A stretch of DNA of 64,000 nucleotides from Desulfovibrio sp. Fe33 (lineage in GTDB: Bacteria; Desulfobacterota; Desulfovibrionia; Desulfovibrionales; Desulfovibrionaceae), in contig NZ_JAQKGU010000009.1 of assembly GCF_028532725.1 (NCBI RefSeq), positions 62,001-126,000 of the forward strand, in the 5' to 3' direction. The notes beneath the pieces were generated by a model. The model ran no database searches, was not told where the DNA came from, and saw nothing but the letters and a program-made list of their open reading frames with translations. Of the stretch, positions 42,297 through 51,741 are shown piece by piece (position 1 is the first letter of the stretch; the number at the start of each line of letters is the position of its first letter). Made by a program: the position numbers and the translations under genes.

Positions 42297-43157
42297 ATGA
42301 GCACGGCGCCGAGCATAAGACTGGAAAACGTGACCGTGGGATACGGCAAGACGCCCGTGGCCTCGGACTTGAACATAGAATTTCCCGGCGGCAAGCTGTC
42401 CATGCTCGTGGGCGGCTCCGGATGCGGCAAGTCCACCGTGCTCAAGCACATCCTGGGGCTGCATTCGCCCATGGCCGGACGCCTGCTGATAGGCGATCTC
42501 GACCTGGGGCGGATGACCGCAAGGGAGGCCCGCTGCATGCGTCAGCGCACCGGCGTGCTCTTCCAGGACGGCGCGCTTCTCGGCTCGCTCAAGCTCAAGG
42601 ACAACGTGGCCCTGCCCCTGCGCGAGCATACCAGGCTCAAGGAGCCGGAGATCATGCGCATCGTCCAGGACCGGCTCGACATGGTCGGCCTGGGGCACGC
42701 CCTGGACCTGTTCCCCAACGAGCTTTCCGGCGGTATGCGCAAGCGGGCGGGGTTGGCCCGCGCGTTGGTCATGGACCCGCAGATGCTTTTTTGCGACGAG
42801 CCCACCTCCGGGCTGGACCCGGTGCTCTCGGCCGAGCTGGATCAGCTCCTGCTGGAGATGATGTGCCGTTTCGACATGACCATGGTCGTGGTCACGCACG
42901 ATCTGGCGAGTATGCGCGGCCTGGCCGACTTCGTGGTCATCCTGGGCGAACGGCGGTGCCTGTTCCAGGGAACCATCGAGGAGCTGGAGCGGACCGAGGA
43001 CCCGTACCTGCGCCGGTTCCTCGACCGGGCGGCCGAAGACCGCGACGCCCCGAGACTGACCCTGCCGCCCATCGACCCGGCCATGATGAAGATCGATTGC
43101 TCCAGCGTCCTGGGCAAGAAAAACACCATTCGGAAGGATGACCGATGTTTAAAATAA
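42297..43157 (+). CDS. mlaF: MlaF, ATP-binding protein of the Mla system
   Basis: A 286-residue ATPase with Walker A GGSGCGKST, Q-loop LFQDGALLGSL, signature LSGGMRKRAGLARAL and Walker B MLFCDEPTSGLDP. A C-terminal extension of about 40 residues follows the ATPase core. It overlaps mlaD by 13 bases. ATG at 42297, eight bases after mlaE. Confidence 0.94.
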   Translation: MSTAPSIRLENVTVGYGKTPVASDLNIEFPGGKLSMLVGGSGCGKSTVLKHILGLHSPMAGRLLIGDLDLGRMTAREARCMRQRTGVLFQDGALLGSLKLKDNVALPLREHTRLKEPEIMRIVQDRLDMVGLGHALDLFPNELSGGMRKRAGLARALVMDPQMLFCDEPTSGLDPVLSAELDQLLLEMMCRFDMTMVVVTHDLASMRGLADFVVILGERRCLFQGTIEELERTEDPYLRRFLDRAAEDRDAPRLTLPPIDPAMMKIDCSSVLGKKNTIRKDDRCLK

Positions 43158-43591
43158 AGAAAGAAACCGCAGTGGGTATCTTCGTCATCATGGGACTGCT
43201 GGCCGTTGTCTACATGAGCGTCAAACTGGGCAACGTGCAGTTGTTTTCGGACAAGTACTACGTGGTCAAGGCGAATTTTACCGACATCTCGGGGCTGAAG
43301 GTCAACGCCCCGGTGCAGATGTACGGCGTGGACATCGGGTTTGTCAGCAAAATCGGCCTGAACCAGGAAAAGGGCGTGGCCGAGGTTTCCATGATGGTTT
43401 TGAAGGAAGTGGAACTCACGGATGACGCCATCGCCGCGATCAAGACCAACGGCCTGATCGGCGACAAATACGTGAAAATTGTGCCCGGGGGACTTGGCGA
43501 ACCCGTCAAGCCGGGCGATACGTTGTTTGACACACAGCCCGCGGTTGACCTTGAAGACCTGATAAGCAAGTTCGCTTTCGGTTCGGTCTAG
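43145..43591 (+). CDS. mlaD: MlaD, MCE-domain periplasmic lipid-binding protein
   Basis: A 148-residue protein with a single N-terminal membrane anchor (about 8-27) and one MCE domain (about 35-115: YYVVKANFTDISGLKVNAPVQM, VYGVDIG-type motif, GLIGDKYVKIVPGG). Slightly shorter than E. coli MlaD, lacking part of the C-terminal helix. Overlaps mlaF. Confidence 0.93.
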   Translation: MFKIKKETAVGIFVIMGLLAVVYMSVKLGNVQLFSDKYYVVKANFTDISGLKVNAPVQMYGVDIGFVSKIGLNQEKGVAEVSMMVLKEVELTDDAIAAIKTNGLIGDKYVKIVPGGLGEPVKPGDTLFDTQPAVDLEDLISKFAFGSV

Positions 43592-43626
43592 GGCGCATCA
43601 ACGCCCGTCGGGGATAGGTAACGCAC

Positions 43627-44259
43627 ATGTCTTTGAAGAGAACCATACTGGCTTTTGTCCTGATTTGCCTGGCGGCCGCCGGCGCTTCCGCCGCCGTGGC
43701 CGGGCAGTCCCCGACCGACCGCGTGCGCGAAGGGGTGGACCGTATTGTCGAAACGCTGTCCGATCCCGTCATGCAGGACCCGGCGCGGCATGACGAGGCG
43801 CTCGGGCGGCTGCTCCGCGTGGCCGAGGATTACATCGACTTCGAACTGGTCACCAAGTTCGCGGTGGGACGGCCCTGGCTTCAGATGTCCGACGACCTGC
43901 GCGTCAAGTTGCAGGACGCCTTCATGCAGCTCCTTGAGCAGTCCTATCTGAAGAGCATCCCGGCCTACGGCGGCCAGAACGTGGAGTACACGCGGGAGGA
44001 TGTTTCCGGCGGCAACGCCAAGGTTCAGACGGCCATCACGGACAAGGATAAGAAAATAATCGTTGAATTTCGTTTGAAATTCGTTCAAGGGAAATGGATG
44101 ATTTATGATGTCGTCGCCGAAGGCGTGAGCCTGGTGATGAATTATAGAAGCCAGTTCGCAGAGGTCCTGAACAAGGGGACCGGCGAAGACCTGCTGAAAG
44201 CGATCCAGGATCGGATCATGCAGATCAATCAAGGCAAAGAGGGACAACCGGCGTCGTGA
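43627..44259 (+). CDS. mlaC: MlaC, periplasmic phospholipid shuttle
   Basis: A 210-residue periplasmic protein with a signal peptide (about 1-26) and the MlaC/Ttg2D fold (LLRVAEDYIDFELVTKFAVGRPW, then VEYTREDV). Ferries phospholipid between MlaA and MlaFEDB. The stop overlaps the mlaA start (GTGATGA). Confidence 0.92.
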   Translation: MSLKRTILAFVLICLAAAGASAAVAGQSPTDRVREGVDRIVETLSDPVMQDPARHDEALGRLLRVAEDYIDFELVTKFAVGRPWLQMSDDLRVKLQDAFMQLLEQSYLKSIPAYGGQNVEYTREDVSGGNAKVQTAITDKDKKIIVEFRLKFVQGKWMIYDVVAEGVSLVMNYRSQFAEVLNKGTGEDLLKAIQDRIMQINQGKEGQPAS

Positions 44260-45092
44260 TGAGGGTTGAAGAAACAGGCTTTCGCCTTATTACCATACTG
44301 CTGGCCGCCGTGCTCCTGTTTGGAGTCGCGGGGGTCTGTTCCGCTTCCCAGGCTCAAGGGGAGCCTGTCAGCGTGGCCCAGTTCGGCGGCGAGCCCGCGG
44401 CTGCGGACGAAAACGCCGACGGTCTTGATGATTTCGACGAGTTCGACGCCGCCTACGCGGATCAGCACCTGGTCAGCGATCCCCTCGAAGGATGGAACCG
44501 GGTCTGGTTCGACATCAACGACATTCTCTACCGGGGCGTGTTCCGGCCTATGGCCGAAGGATACGCCTGGGTGGTCCCGCCCCGGCCCCGCACCTGGGTC
44601 GCCAATTTCTTCACCAACCTGCTCTTTCCGGTCCGGTTCCTCAACGACATCCTGACCGGCAAGTTCGACGCCGCCTACATGGAGACTTCCAAGTTCGTGG
44701 CCAATACCTCCTTCGGAGTGTTCGGCCTGGGCGACGTCACCGCGGGGATGCCCCGCAACTGGGAGCCCGAGCGGCCCACCGCGGACGGCTTCGACCAGAC
44801 CCTGGGCAAAGCCGGATTCGGCACGGGCTACTACCTGGTCTGGCCTTTGGTCGGACCCAGTTCCATCCGAGGCTCCGTGGGCTGGCTGGCCGACGCCTAC
44901 TGTGACCCGCTGACCTATGGCCGGTTCACCTTTGTCGAGTTCATGGGCATTCGGGCGTACAAGAATCTGAACGAGCTTTCCCTGCAGCTTGAGGGCAACG
45001 AGTACGAGACCCTGACCACCGGCGCGGTGGACAAGTACGCCGCGGTCCGGGATGCCTACATCCGCTTCCGGGCCAAAAAGGTCTCCGAGTAA
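44259..45092 (+). CDS. mlaA: MlaA (VacJ) outer-membrane lipoprotein-like component
   Basis: A 277-residue protein with an N-terminal hydrophobic signal and the MlaA family region (DPLEGWNRVWFDINDILYRG, then FFTNLLFPVRFLNDILTGKF, PLVGPSSIRG). A signal is present (about 10-32), with Cys in GVCSAS as a possible lipobox-type site. Starts at the ATG that overlaps the mlaC stop. Removes phospholipid from the outer leaflet of the outer membrane. Confidence 0.92.
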   Translation: MRVEETGFRLITILLAAVLLFGVAGVCSASQAQGEPVSVAQFGGEPAAADENADGLDDFDEFDAAYADQHLVSDPLEGWNRVWFDINDILYRGVFRPMAEGYAWVVPPRPRTWVANFFTNLLFPVRFLNDILTGKFDAAYMETSKFVANTSFGVFGLGDVTAGMPRNWEPERPTADGFDQTLGKAGFGTGYYLVWPLVGPSSIRGSVGWLADAYCDPLTYGRFTFVEFMGIRAYKNLNELSLQLEGNEYETLTTGAVDKYAAVRDAYIRFRAKKVSE

Positions 45093-45112
45093 CCTTTCCC
45101 CGTTTTCAGCCC

Positions 45113-45592
45113 ATGCAGATCGCCATTATCTCGGATACCCACATGGGCACTCCGCCGGCCTGGCTCGACCAGGTCTATGCCCGTTGGCTCGGGCCGTCCG
45201 ATGTGCTCATCCACTGCGGAGACATCACCTCGGCGTCGACCTGGTCCTACTTTCTGCAACACGATAATTTCCTTTGCGTCCGAGGCAACTGCGACTGGGA
45301 CCCGGAACTGGCCGAGCGGCTGGAGCCCATGCTTTCCGCCCAGGTGGGGCCGCTCAGGGTGGGCGTGACCCACGGCTGGGGGCCGCGCTCCCAGGTTTCG
45401 GTCAAGGTGGCCCAGGCTTTCGGGCCGGACTATGATCTGGTCTGCTACGGACACACTCACATCCGGGACTGGTCCGTGGTCGAGGGTGTCCGCCTCGTCA
45501 ACCCCGGTTCCCTTGGCGAAAGCGGCTCTCTGGCCCTTGTCCGCGTCGATGACGGCGGCGGGCTTCGGTGCGAGTTTGTCGACGCTCGTTAA
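45113..45592 (+). CDS. YfcE/MJ0936-type metallophosphoesterase
   Basis: A 159-residue calcineurin-like phosphodiesterase with the metal ligands ISDTHMG, HCGDIT, GNCDWD, THGWG and GHTHIRD. Family members hydrolyse phosphodiesters with broad specificity. It lies 20 bases after mlaA and may be part of that operon. Physiological substrate unknown. Confidence 0.88.
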   Translation: MQIAIISDTHMGTPPAWLDQVYARWLGPSDVLIHCGDITSASTWSYFLQHDNFLCVRGNCDWDPELAERLEPMLSAQVGPLRVGVTHGWGPRSQVSVKVAQAFGPDYDLVCYGHTHIRDWSVVEGVRLVNPGSLGESGSLALVRVDDGGGLRCEFVDAR

Positions 45593-45720
45593 CTCTCGGT
45601 TCCCTCTCCATGCCGCCTCTTGGACGCGCCTCGTTTACGAAGTGCTCTTTTTCGCTTCGAGAGGCGGAAGAATCTTGTGCGGCTGTTGCACTTTTGCCTG
45701 GGGAGTGGCATGAACCTACC

Positions 45721-46971
45721 GTGGATAAACTGAGGAAAAAACTGTTTGTTGCCGTTTTGTTCACGCTTTCCACCGTCTTTTGTCTCTGCCCCGGCAGGGC
45801 CGAGGCCGAAGGGAAGCGGGAGCTGGTCTTTGGCATGTCCGCAGCCTTCACTGGCGCCAACGCCGAACTGGGCATCGAGTATTATCGGGGGCTCATGGCC
45901 TACCTCGAATACTACAACGCCAGGGTGGGCGAAAACGGTTGGGCCATTCGCGTCAAGCCCGCCAACGACGGCTACAATCCCGCCCCCTGCTTTCAGAATA
46001 CGGTCAAGTTCGTCGTCCAGGACGATGTCTTCGCCCTGGCCGCCTATGTGGGCACCCCCACGACTTCACATGTCCTTCCCCTTTTGCAGCGGTTTTCGGA
46101 TCGGCGCATCTGTCTGCTTTTTCCCTTCACCGGCGCACAGCCGCTGCGGACCGAGCCCTTCGGCAAGTACGTCTTCAATCTGCGGGCTTCCTATTTCGAT
46201 GAGACCAAGGCGCTGGTGGACCACTTCCTGGCAGTGGGCCGCACCCGCATCGGGGTGTTCTACCAGTCCGACGCCTATGGCCGCACGGGTTGGGACGGCG
46301 TGCGCCGGGCCCTGGAGAAGCGTGGGCTGCCCATCGAGGCCGAGGCCGCGTACAACAGGGGCGCCGCCTTCGTGCAGGATTTTTCCCGGGAGGCCCAACA
46401 TTTCGTGGATGCGGGCGTTGACGCCATCGTCGTCGTCGGAACCTACGCCTCCCAGGCGGCGTTCATCCGCGACGCGCGCGACCTCGGCTGCGCCCTGCCC
46501 ATCGCGGGCCTTTCCTTCTCCGACAGCGACAAGATGCTCGATCTGCTCAAAGAGGAGGGCGGACGCAGGGGAAGGGACTATACCTTCGACCTGATCCAGT
46601 CCCAAGTGGTCCCGAGCTACGAGGAGACCGGGCTGTCCGGCGTGCGTTTCTACCGCGAGATCATGGCCGGGTACGAAGGTGGAAATCCGCCTTCGGACGG
46701 GGCGTACTCCCCGAGGAGATTCAGCTTCGTGAGCTTCGAGGGGTTCCTCAACGGCGTTCTCCTCGGCGAAATGGTCCGGCGCATGGGCGACGAGCCGTCG
46801 CGTGAGCGCATTCCCGCCGTGATGGAGTCCATTCGGGACTTCGATCTGGGCATCGGGGTCAACGCGCATTTCGGCCACGGCCGCCATCAGGGGCTTGACG
46901 CCATCTACCTGACCACGGTGAAGGACGGCCGCTTCCGGGCCATTGAGAGCTGGGAGAGGTGGCGGAAATGA
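45721..46971 (+). CDS. Periplasmic ligand-binding protein (type I, Leu/Ile/Val-binding-like)
   Basis: A 416-residue secreted protein with a signal peptide (KLRKKLFVAVLFTLSTVF, cleaved near AEA) and a two-lobed ANF/Peripla_BP_6 fold (FGMSAAFTGANAELGIEYYRGL, LLFPFTGAQPLRTEP). The start is GTG at 45721; the frame runs further upstream but only this start gives a signal peptide. No ABC permease or ATPase follows; instead the stop overlaps a GGDEF-EAL gene, so it probably senses a ligand for that enzyme. Confidence 0.85.
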   Translation: MDKLRKKLFVAVLFTLSTVFCLCPGRAEAEGKRELVFGMSAAFTGANAELGIEYYRGLMAYLEYYNARVGENGWAIRVKPANDGYNPAPCFQNTVKFVVQDDVFALAAYVGTPTTSHVLPLLQRFSDRRICLLFPFTGAQPLRTEPFGKYVFNLRASYFDETKALVDHFLAVGRTRIGVFYQSDAYGRTGWDGVRRALEKRGLPIEAEAAYNRGAAFVQDFSREAQHFVDAGVDAIVVVGTYASQAAFIRDARDLGCALPIAGLSFSDSDKMLDLLKEEGGRRGRDYTFDLIQSQVVPSYEETGLSGVRFYREIMAGYEGGNPPSDGAYSPRRFSFVSFEGFLNGVLLGEMVRRMGDEPSRERIPAVMESIRDFDLGIGVNAHFGHGRHQGLDAIYLTTVKDGRFRAIESWERWRK

Positions 46972-49541
46972 AAGCCCCCAAGCTTTTCGTCAAGCCGCTC
47001 CTGCTGATGGTCGTGATCTTCGGCATCGTCGCTGTGGTCACGTCCATGACTTTTTCGAGCCAGCTCCGGCGCGAACTGACCCGCGAGTACGAGTCCAAGG
47101 CCCTGGCGCTGGCCCGGTCCGTAGCAGAATCCGACATCGCCACCATTCTCAGCCAGGACGCCGGGTCCCTCCAAGGGCGCATCGACCAGTACCTCGCCAT
47201 CAACGCCGTTTCCTACGTGTTGATCGCCGACGAGAACGGCAAGGTCCTGGCGCACACCTTCGTTCCGGTCATCCCTCCGAGAATCCTGCGCCTCGTGGCG
47301 GAGACGCCGAAGCTCGAAGCCCGTGAGGATCATATTCTGCGGGATGTGATCCTGGACGGAAAGCGCTACCTGCACGTGTCGAGCCCCATCCTTTCCGGCC
47401 TGGCCGGAGACGTGCATATCGGCATGGACTACGCGGGCATCGACAAGAACATACACGAGGCCGTGCTGGAGCAGCAGGTGGTCATGCTCATCCTGTTGGG
47501 GGCCAGCCTCCTTCTCGTTTTCTTCTTCGTGGTCAACATCTCCAAGCCGCTCACAGAGCTTACCGAGTACGCCGGGCGCGTGGCGGTCAAGGATTTCGGC
47601 AACGTGCCGGTCATCGACTCCAATGACGAGGTGGGCCAACTGGCCAAGGCCATGGAGGCCATGACGGGCCAGATTTCCGAGTTGGTCGGCAACCTGGAGG
47701 AACGCGTCAGGCAGAAGACCCACGAGTTGCAGGAGGCCCGGGACGCCCTCAAGCAGAAGGTGGAGGAGCGCACCGGTGAACTGACGCGCACCAACACGCA
47801 GCTCAAGATCGAGATCGCCGAACGCAAGGTCATCGGCGACGCCCTGCGGAAGGCGGAGAAGAAATATCGCGCCATCTTCGAAAACGCGGTGGAGGGCATC
47901 TATCAGTCCTCCATTTCCGGCCGGTTCCAGGATACCAACCCGGCTCTCGCGCGTATTCTCGGCTTCAAGACACCCGAGGCCCTGATGAGCTCCATCTACG
48001 ACATCGGCACCCAGATCTATGTGGACCCCGACCGTCGCAAGGAGTTTCTGCTCCTCCTCGAGGAGAGGGGCGAGATCAAGAATTTCGTGTCCAAGGTGCG
48101 CAAGCGCGACGGCCGGATTATCTGGGTCGCGGAGAACGCGCGCAAGATCGTGGACGAGAAGGGCGCCGTCGTCTGCGTCGAAGGGTCCATCGAGGACATC
48201 ACCATGCGCAAGAAGGCCGAGGATCAGCTCAAGCGCCAGGCCTTCCACGACCCGCTCACCGGGCTGCCCAACCGTGCTCTGTTCCTGGACCACCTGCGCA
48301 TGGCCATGGAGCGCTCCCGGCGGCGCAAGCACATGTTCGCGGTCCTGTACATGGACCTGGACCGCTTCAAGGTGGTCAACGATTCCCTCGGCCATGACGC
48401 GGGCGACGAGCTGCTGCGCGGGGTGGCCCGGGTACTCGAGCAGTGCGGCCGTTCCGTGGACACCGTCGCCCGGTTCGGCGGCGACGAGTTCGCCATTCTC
48501 CAGGAGGAGATTTCCGCGCCCAAGGACGCCATCGCCATCGCGCGGCGCATTCTCGAAGGCGTGCGCCAGCCGTTCAATATCGGCGGCAACGAGGTCTTCA
48601 CTTCCGCATCCCTGGGCATCGTCCTCAAGACCGACGGCTACGACCGGCCCGAGGCCCTGCTGCGTGACGCCGACACGGCCATGTATCGGGCCAAGGAACT
48701 CGGCAAGTCGCGCTTCAAGGTCTTCAACCGCAAGATGCACGATCAGGCCCTACAGCTCATGGAGCTCGAAACGGACCTGCGGCGCGCCGTGGACTTGCGG
48801 GAGTTCGAGGTGGTCTATCAGCCCATCGTGGAGGTTCCGACCCGGCGCGTGTGCGGTTTCGAGGCGCTGGTCCGCTGGCGTCATCCCGAACACGGCATCA
48901 TCGCTCCCGGCGATTTCATCGGGCTGGCCGAGGACACCGGGCTGATCTACGCCATCGACAACCTGGTGCTTGAAGAGGCCTGCGCCCAGGTGCGCCGTTG
49001 GCAGACGCTGGCCGGGGACGGGCCGGGCGCGGCTTTGAGCGTGAACATCAACGTCTCGGGCAAGCATTTCGGCCAGTCCATGCTGGCGGGCCAGATTTCC
49101 CGCGCCCTGGAGGATTCCGGCCTGCCCGCAGATTCCCTGAACATCGAGATCACCGAGTCCGCCCTCATGGACAACCCCTCGGTGGCCGAGGAGATTCTGC
49201 AACAGCTCAAGGAACTCGGCATCCACATCTGCATCGACGATTTCGGCACGGGCTATTCCTCGCTGTCCTATCTGCAACGCTTCCCCATCGACGTGGTCAA
49301 GGTGGACAGGAGCTTCATCATCGCCGTGGACGAGGACCAGGACAGCCAGGCCATCGTGCGCACGGTCTTTTCCCTTGGCGAGTCCATGGGGCTCAAGATC
49401 GTGGCCGAGGGCGTGGAGACGGCGGGCCAGCTCGGTTTTCTGGAACGCGAGGGTTGCCGCTTCGTCCAAGGATATTTCTTTTACAAGCCGCTGACCGTGC
49501 CCGAGGTGGACAGCCTTCTCGAAGGACAGCGCCTGGGCTGA
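46968..49541 (+). CDS. Membrane-bound GGDEF-EAL protein with HAMP and PAS domains
   Basis: An 857-residue c-di-GMP enzyme. Order: membrane segment (about 10-28), periplasmic sensor (about 30-165), second membrane segment (about 167-188), HAMP and coiled coil (to about 290), PAS (about 300-420), GGDEF (about 425-590, intact RFGGDEF) and EAL (about 600-855, FEALVRWRHP and DDFGTGYSS). Both catalytic motifs are intact, so it could make or break c-di-GMP. Its ATG overlaps the stop of the binding protein at 45721, a likely sensor partner in the periplasm. Confidence 0.92.
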   Translation: MKAPKLFVKPLLLMVVIFGIVAVVTSMTFSSQLRRELTREYESKALALARSVAESDIATILSQDAGSLQGRIDQYLAINAVSYVLIADENGKVLAHTFVPVIPPRILRLVAETPKLEAREDHILRDVILDGKRYLHVSSPILSGLAGDVHIGMDYAGIDKNIHEAVLEQQVVMLILLGASLLLVFFFVVNISKPLTELTEYAGRVAVKDFGNVPVIDSNDEVGQLAKAMEAMTGQISELVGNLEERVRQKTHELQEARDALKQKVEERTGELTRTNTQLKIEIAERKVIGDALRKAEKKYRAIFENAVEGIYQSSISGRFQDTNPALARILGFKTPEALMSSIYDIGTQIYVDPDRRKEFLLLLEERGEIKNFVSKVRKRDGRIIWVAENARKIVDEKGAVVCVEGSIEDITMRKKAEDQLKRQAFHDPLTGLPNRALFLDHLRMAMERSRRRKHMFAVLYMDLDRFKVVNDSLGHDAGDELLRGVARVLEQCGRSVDTVARFGGDEFAILQEEISAPKDAIAIARRILEGVRQPFNIGGNEVFTSASLGIVLKTDGYDRPEALLRDADTAMYRAKELGKSRFKVFNRKMHDQALQLMELETDLRRAVDLREFEVVYQPIVEVPTRRVCGFEALVRWRHPEHGIIAPGDFIGLAEDTGLIYAIDNLVLEEACAQVRRWQTLAGDGPGAALSVNINVSGKHFGQSMLAGQISRALEDSGLPADSLNIEITESALMDNPSVAEEILQQLKELGIHICIDDFGTGYSSLSYLQRFPIDVVKVDRSFIIAVDEDQDSQAIVRTVFSLGESMGLKIVAEGVETAGQLGFLEREGCRFVQGYFFYKPLTVPEVDSLLEGQRLG

Positions 49542-49566
49542 GGCACGCCCCGGACAGAGGAGGATC

Positions 49567-50913
49567 ATGGCCATACGCGATTTGATAAGCTGCGGCGTGG
49601 AGCCCATCGAACAGGTGCTCATGCCGTTCCAGGTGTTTTTCCGTTCCCAGTCCACCAGCGGCATTCTGCTCATGCTGGGCGCGGCGGCGGCCCTGGTCTG
49701 GGCCAATTCGCCCTGGGCGGAATCCTACATCGCGCTGTGGCAGACCCCGTTCACCGTGGGCTTCGGAGCGGCCGCCCTGTCCAAGCCTGTCATCCTGTGG
49801 GTCAATGACGGACTCATGGCTCTGTTTTTCTTTGTCGTGGGACTTGAGATAAAACGGGAATTCCTCGTGGGCGAGCTGTCCACCCGCAGCCATGCCGTCC
49901 TGCCCATCGCGGCGGCCATCGGCGGCATGGTCGTGCCCGCGTCCATCTTTGCCCTGGTGAACCTTGGCGAACCGTCCATTTCGGGCTGGGGCATCCCGAT
50001 GGCGACCGACATCGCCTTCGCGCTGGGCATCCTGGCCCTGCTGGGCGACCGCGTTCCCTACCAGATCAAGATTTTCCTGACCGCCGTGGCCATCGTGGAC
50101 GATATCGGCTCCATTCTGGTCATCGCCCTGTTCTATACGGCGGACATCTCCTTCGTCATGCTCGGCGCGGGCGCGGCCTGCCTGGTCCTGGCCTTCGCCG
50201 GAAACCGCATGGGCGTGCGCTCGCCGCTGTTCTACGCCCTGGCGGGCTGCCTGCTCTGGTTTTTCGTGCTCAAGTCCGGGGTTCATTCCACGGTGGCCGG
50301 CGTGCTCATGGCCTTCACCATCCCGTCCCGGACACGTTGTGACGCCGAGGCCTTTTCCTTCAACGCCACCAGGCTTCTGGACGACTATCGCGAGTCCGTC
50401 GAGTCGGGCGGGTCGGTCCTGACCAATCAGCACATGCATTCCGTCCTGCTGTCCATGCAGCATATCGTGACCCGCGCCCAGACCCCGTTGCAACGGCTGG
50501 AACACGCCCTGCATCCCCTGGTGGACCTTGTCGTCATGCCCATTTTCGCCCTGGCCAACGCGGGCGTGGTCCTGTCCGGCGGCATCGCCCCGGAGGCGGC
50601 TTCGGCCGCTCTGGGAACGGCCCTCGGACTGGTCCTGGGCAAGCCCGTCGGCATCGTGCTCATGGTCGTACTGATCGTCCGCTTTTCCGAGGGCTACCCT
50701 CGCGGCGTGACCCTCAAGCATTTCATAGGCGCGGGAATGCTCGGCGGCATCGGCTTCACCATGTCCCTGTTCATCGCCAACCTGGCCTTCGGGAACGCGC
50801 CGGAGCTGCTCACGGGAGCCAAGACTGCCGTGCTCGGCGCATCCCTGGCGGCGGGCGTGGGCGGCTTCCTTGTCCTGCGTACCGCTCCGAGGCAGGGGCC
50901 GCCTGATTCCTAG
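49567..50913 (+). CDS. nhaA: Na+/H+ antiporter NhaA
   Basis: A 448-residue antiporter with about twelve membrane segments. The conserved ion-site Asp pair is in VAIVDDIGSILVIAL, and the family motifs GLEIKREFLVGEL and FALANAG are present. It is longer than E. coli NhaA (388) because of a soluble insert at about 255-320. ATG follows AGAGGAGG. Confidence 0.94.
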   Translation: MAIRDLISCGVEPIEQVLMPFQVFFRSQSTSGILLMLGAAAALVWANSPWAESYIALWQTPFTVGFGAAALSKPVILWVNDGLMALFFFVVGLEIKREFLVGELSTRSHAVLPIAAAIGGMVVPASIFALVNLGEPSISGWGIPMATDIAFALGILALLGDRVPYQIKIFLTAVAIVDDIGSILVIALFYTADISFVMLGAGAACLVLAFAGNRMGVRSPLFYALAGCLLWFFVLKSGVHSTVAGVLMAFTIPSRTRCDAEAFSFNATRLLDDYRESVESGGSVLTNQHMHSVLLSMQHIVTRAQTPLQRLEHALHPLVDLVVMPIFALANAGVVLSGGIAPEAASAALGTALGLVLGKPVGIVLMVVLIVRFSEGYPRGVTLKHFIGAGMLGGIGFTMSLFIANLAFGNAPELLTGAKTAVLGASLAAGVGGFLVLRTAPRQGPPDS

Positions 50914-50997
50914 ACCGCTTCCTATCGGGTGGGATACGGTGTATGTTCACCGTGTGAACGCGGCCGTTTTCTTCCAAAAAACACAAGGCATCCGACA

Positions 50998-51732
50998 ATG
51001 ATGAGTGAACTAGGACTGATCGAAGGCGTCTTCTCCATTGAACGCACGACCCGGATCGGTACGGGGACTACTTCCCGGCGAGTGGGGCAGAGTGCGCTGT
51101 ATTACGCCAGGGAGACGGAGGACGGCTCCATCGAGCTTCAGGGCCTGAACAGCCGGAACGTGCCTTTCGGGCCGGTTGGGGTCATTACCAAGGATGAACT
51201 TCTGGCCGACTACCTGCCTGTGCCGCAGCTCTTCAAGGAGGTGTTCGGCAATCTCCGCGCGGTGCAGAAATCCGTGGCCAGGGGCGACAAGTTCCGCAAG
51301 CGGGGCGAAAATTTCACCGCCGAGTACGAGTACGCCAACGCGTTGAACCTGGACGAGCTGAACGTGCGGGCGAATTTCGGTATCGGCCTGTGCCTTCTGG
51401 CCCGGGACGAGGAGGAGAAGGCCAAGAAGGTCTTCGACCGCATTCTCGGCCTGGATACCGCCTTTTCCGACGATCATAAGCACCTTTTCAACGAATACGG
51501 CATAGCCCTGCGCAAGAAGAAGCTGTTCGGCCAGGCCGTCGATTATTACCGCCGCGCTCTGGAGCTGGCGGGCGACGACGAGAATCTCTGGTACAATCTG
51601 GCCCGCGCGCAATTCGAACGGCAGGACTGGGCCGCCTGCGCCAAGGCCGCGGCCAAGTGTCTTGAGCTGGCTCCGGAGCATGAGGAAGGGCGAAGGATGA
51701 TGGATCATCTCGCCAAAAAAGGCTTGATCTAG
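50998..51732 (+). CDS. TPR-repeat protein
   Basis: A 244-residue soluble protein. Residues about 105-235 contain three to four tetratricopeptide repeats (AEYEYANALNLDELNVRANFG, AVDYYRRALELAGDDENLWYNLA). The N-terminal 80 residues are of unknown fold. Probably a protein-interaction scaffold. It precedes the cobyrinate amidase gene by 9 bases. Start at the first of two adjacent ATGs; no strong ribosome binding site. Confidence 0.75.
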   Translation: MMSELGLIEGVFSIERTTRIGTGTTSRRVGQSALYYARETEDGSIELQGLNSRNVPFGPVGVITKDELLADYLPVPQLFKEVFGNLRAVQKSVARGDKFRKRGENFTAEYEYANALNLDELNVRANFGIGLCLLARDEEEKAKKVFDRILGLDTAFSDDHKHLFNEYGIALRKKKLFGQAVDYYRRALELAGDDENLWYNLARAQFERQDWAACAKAAAKCLELAPEHEEGRRMMDHLAKKGLI

Positions 51733-51741
51733 GGGGCGGGC

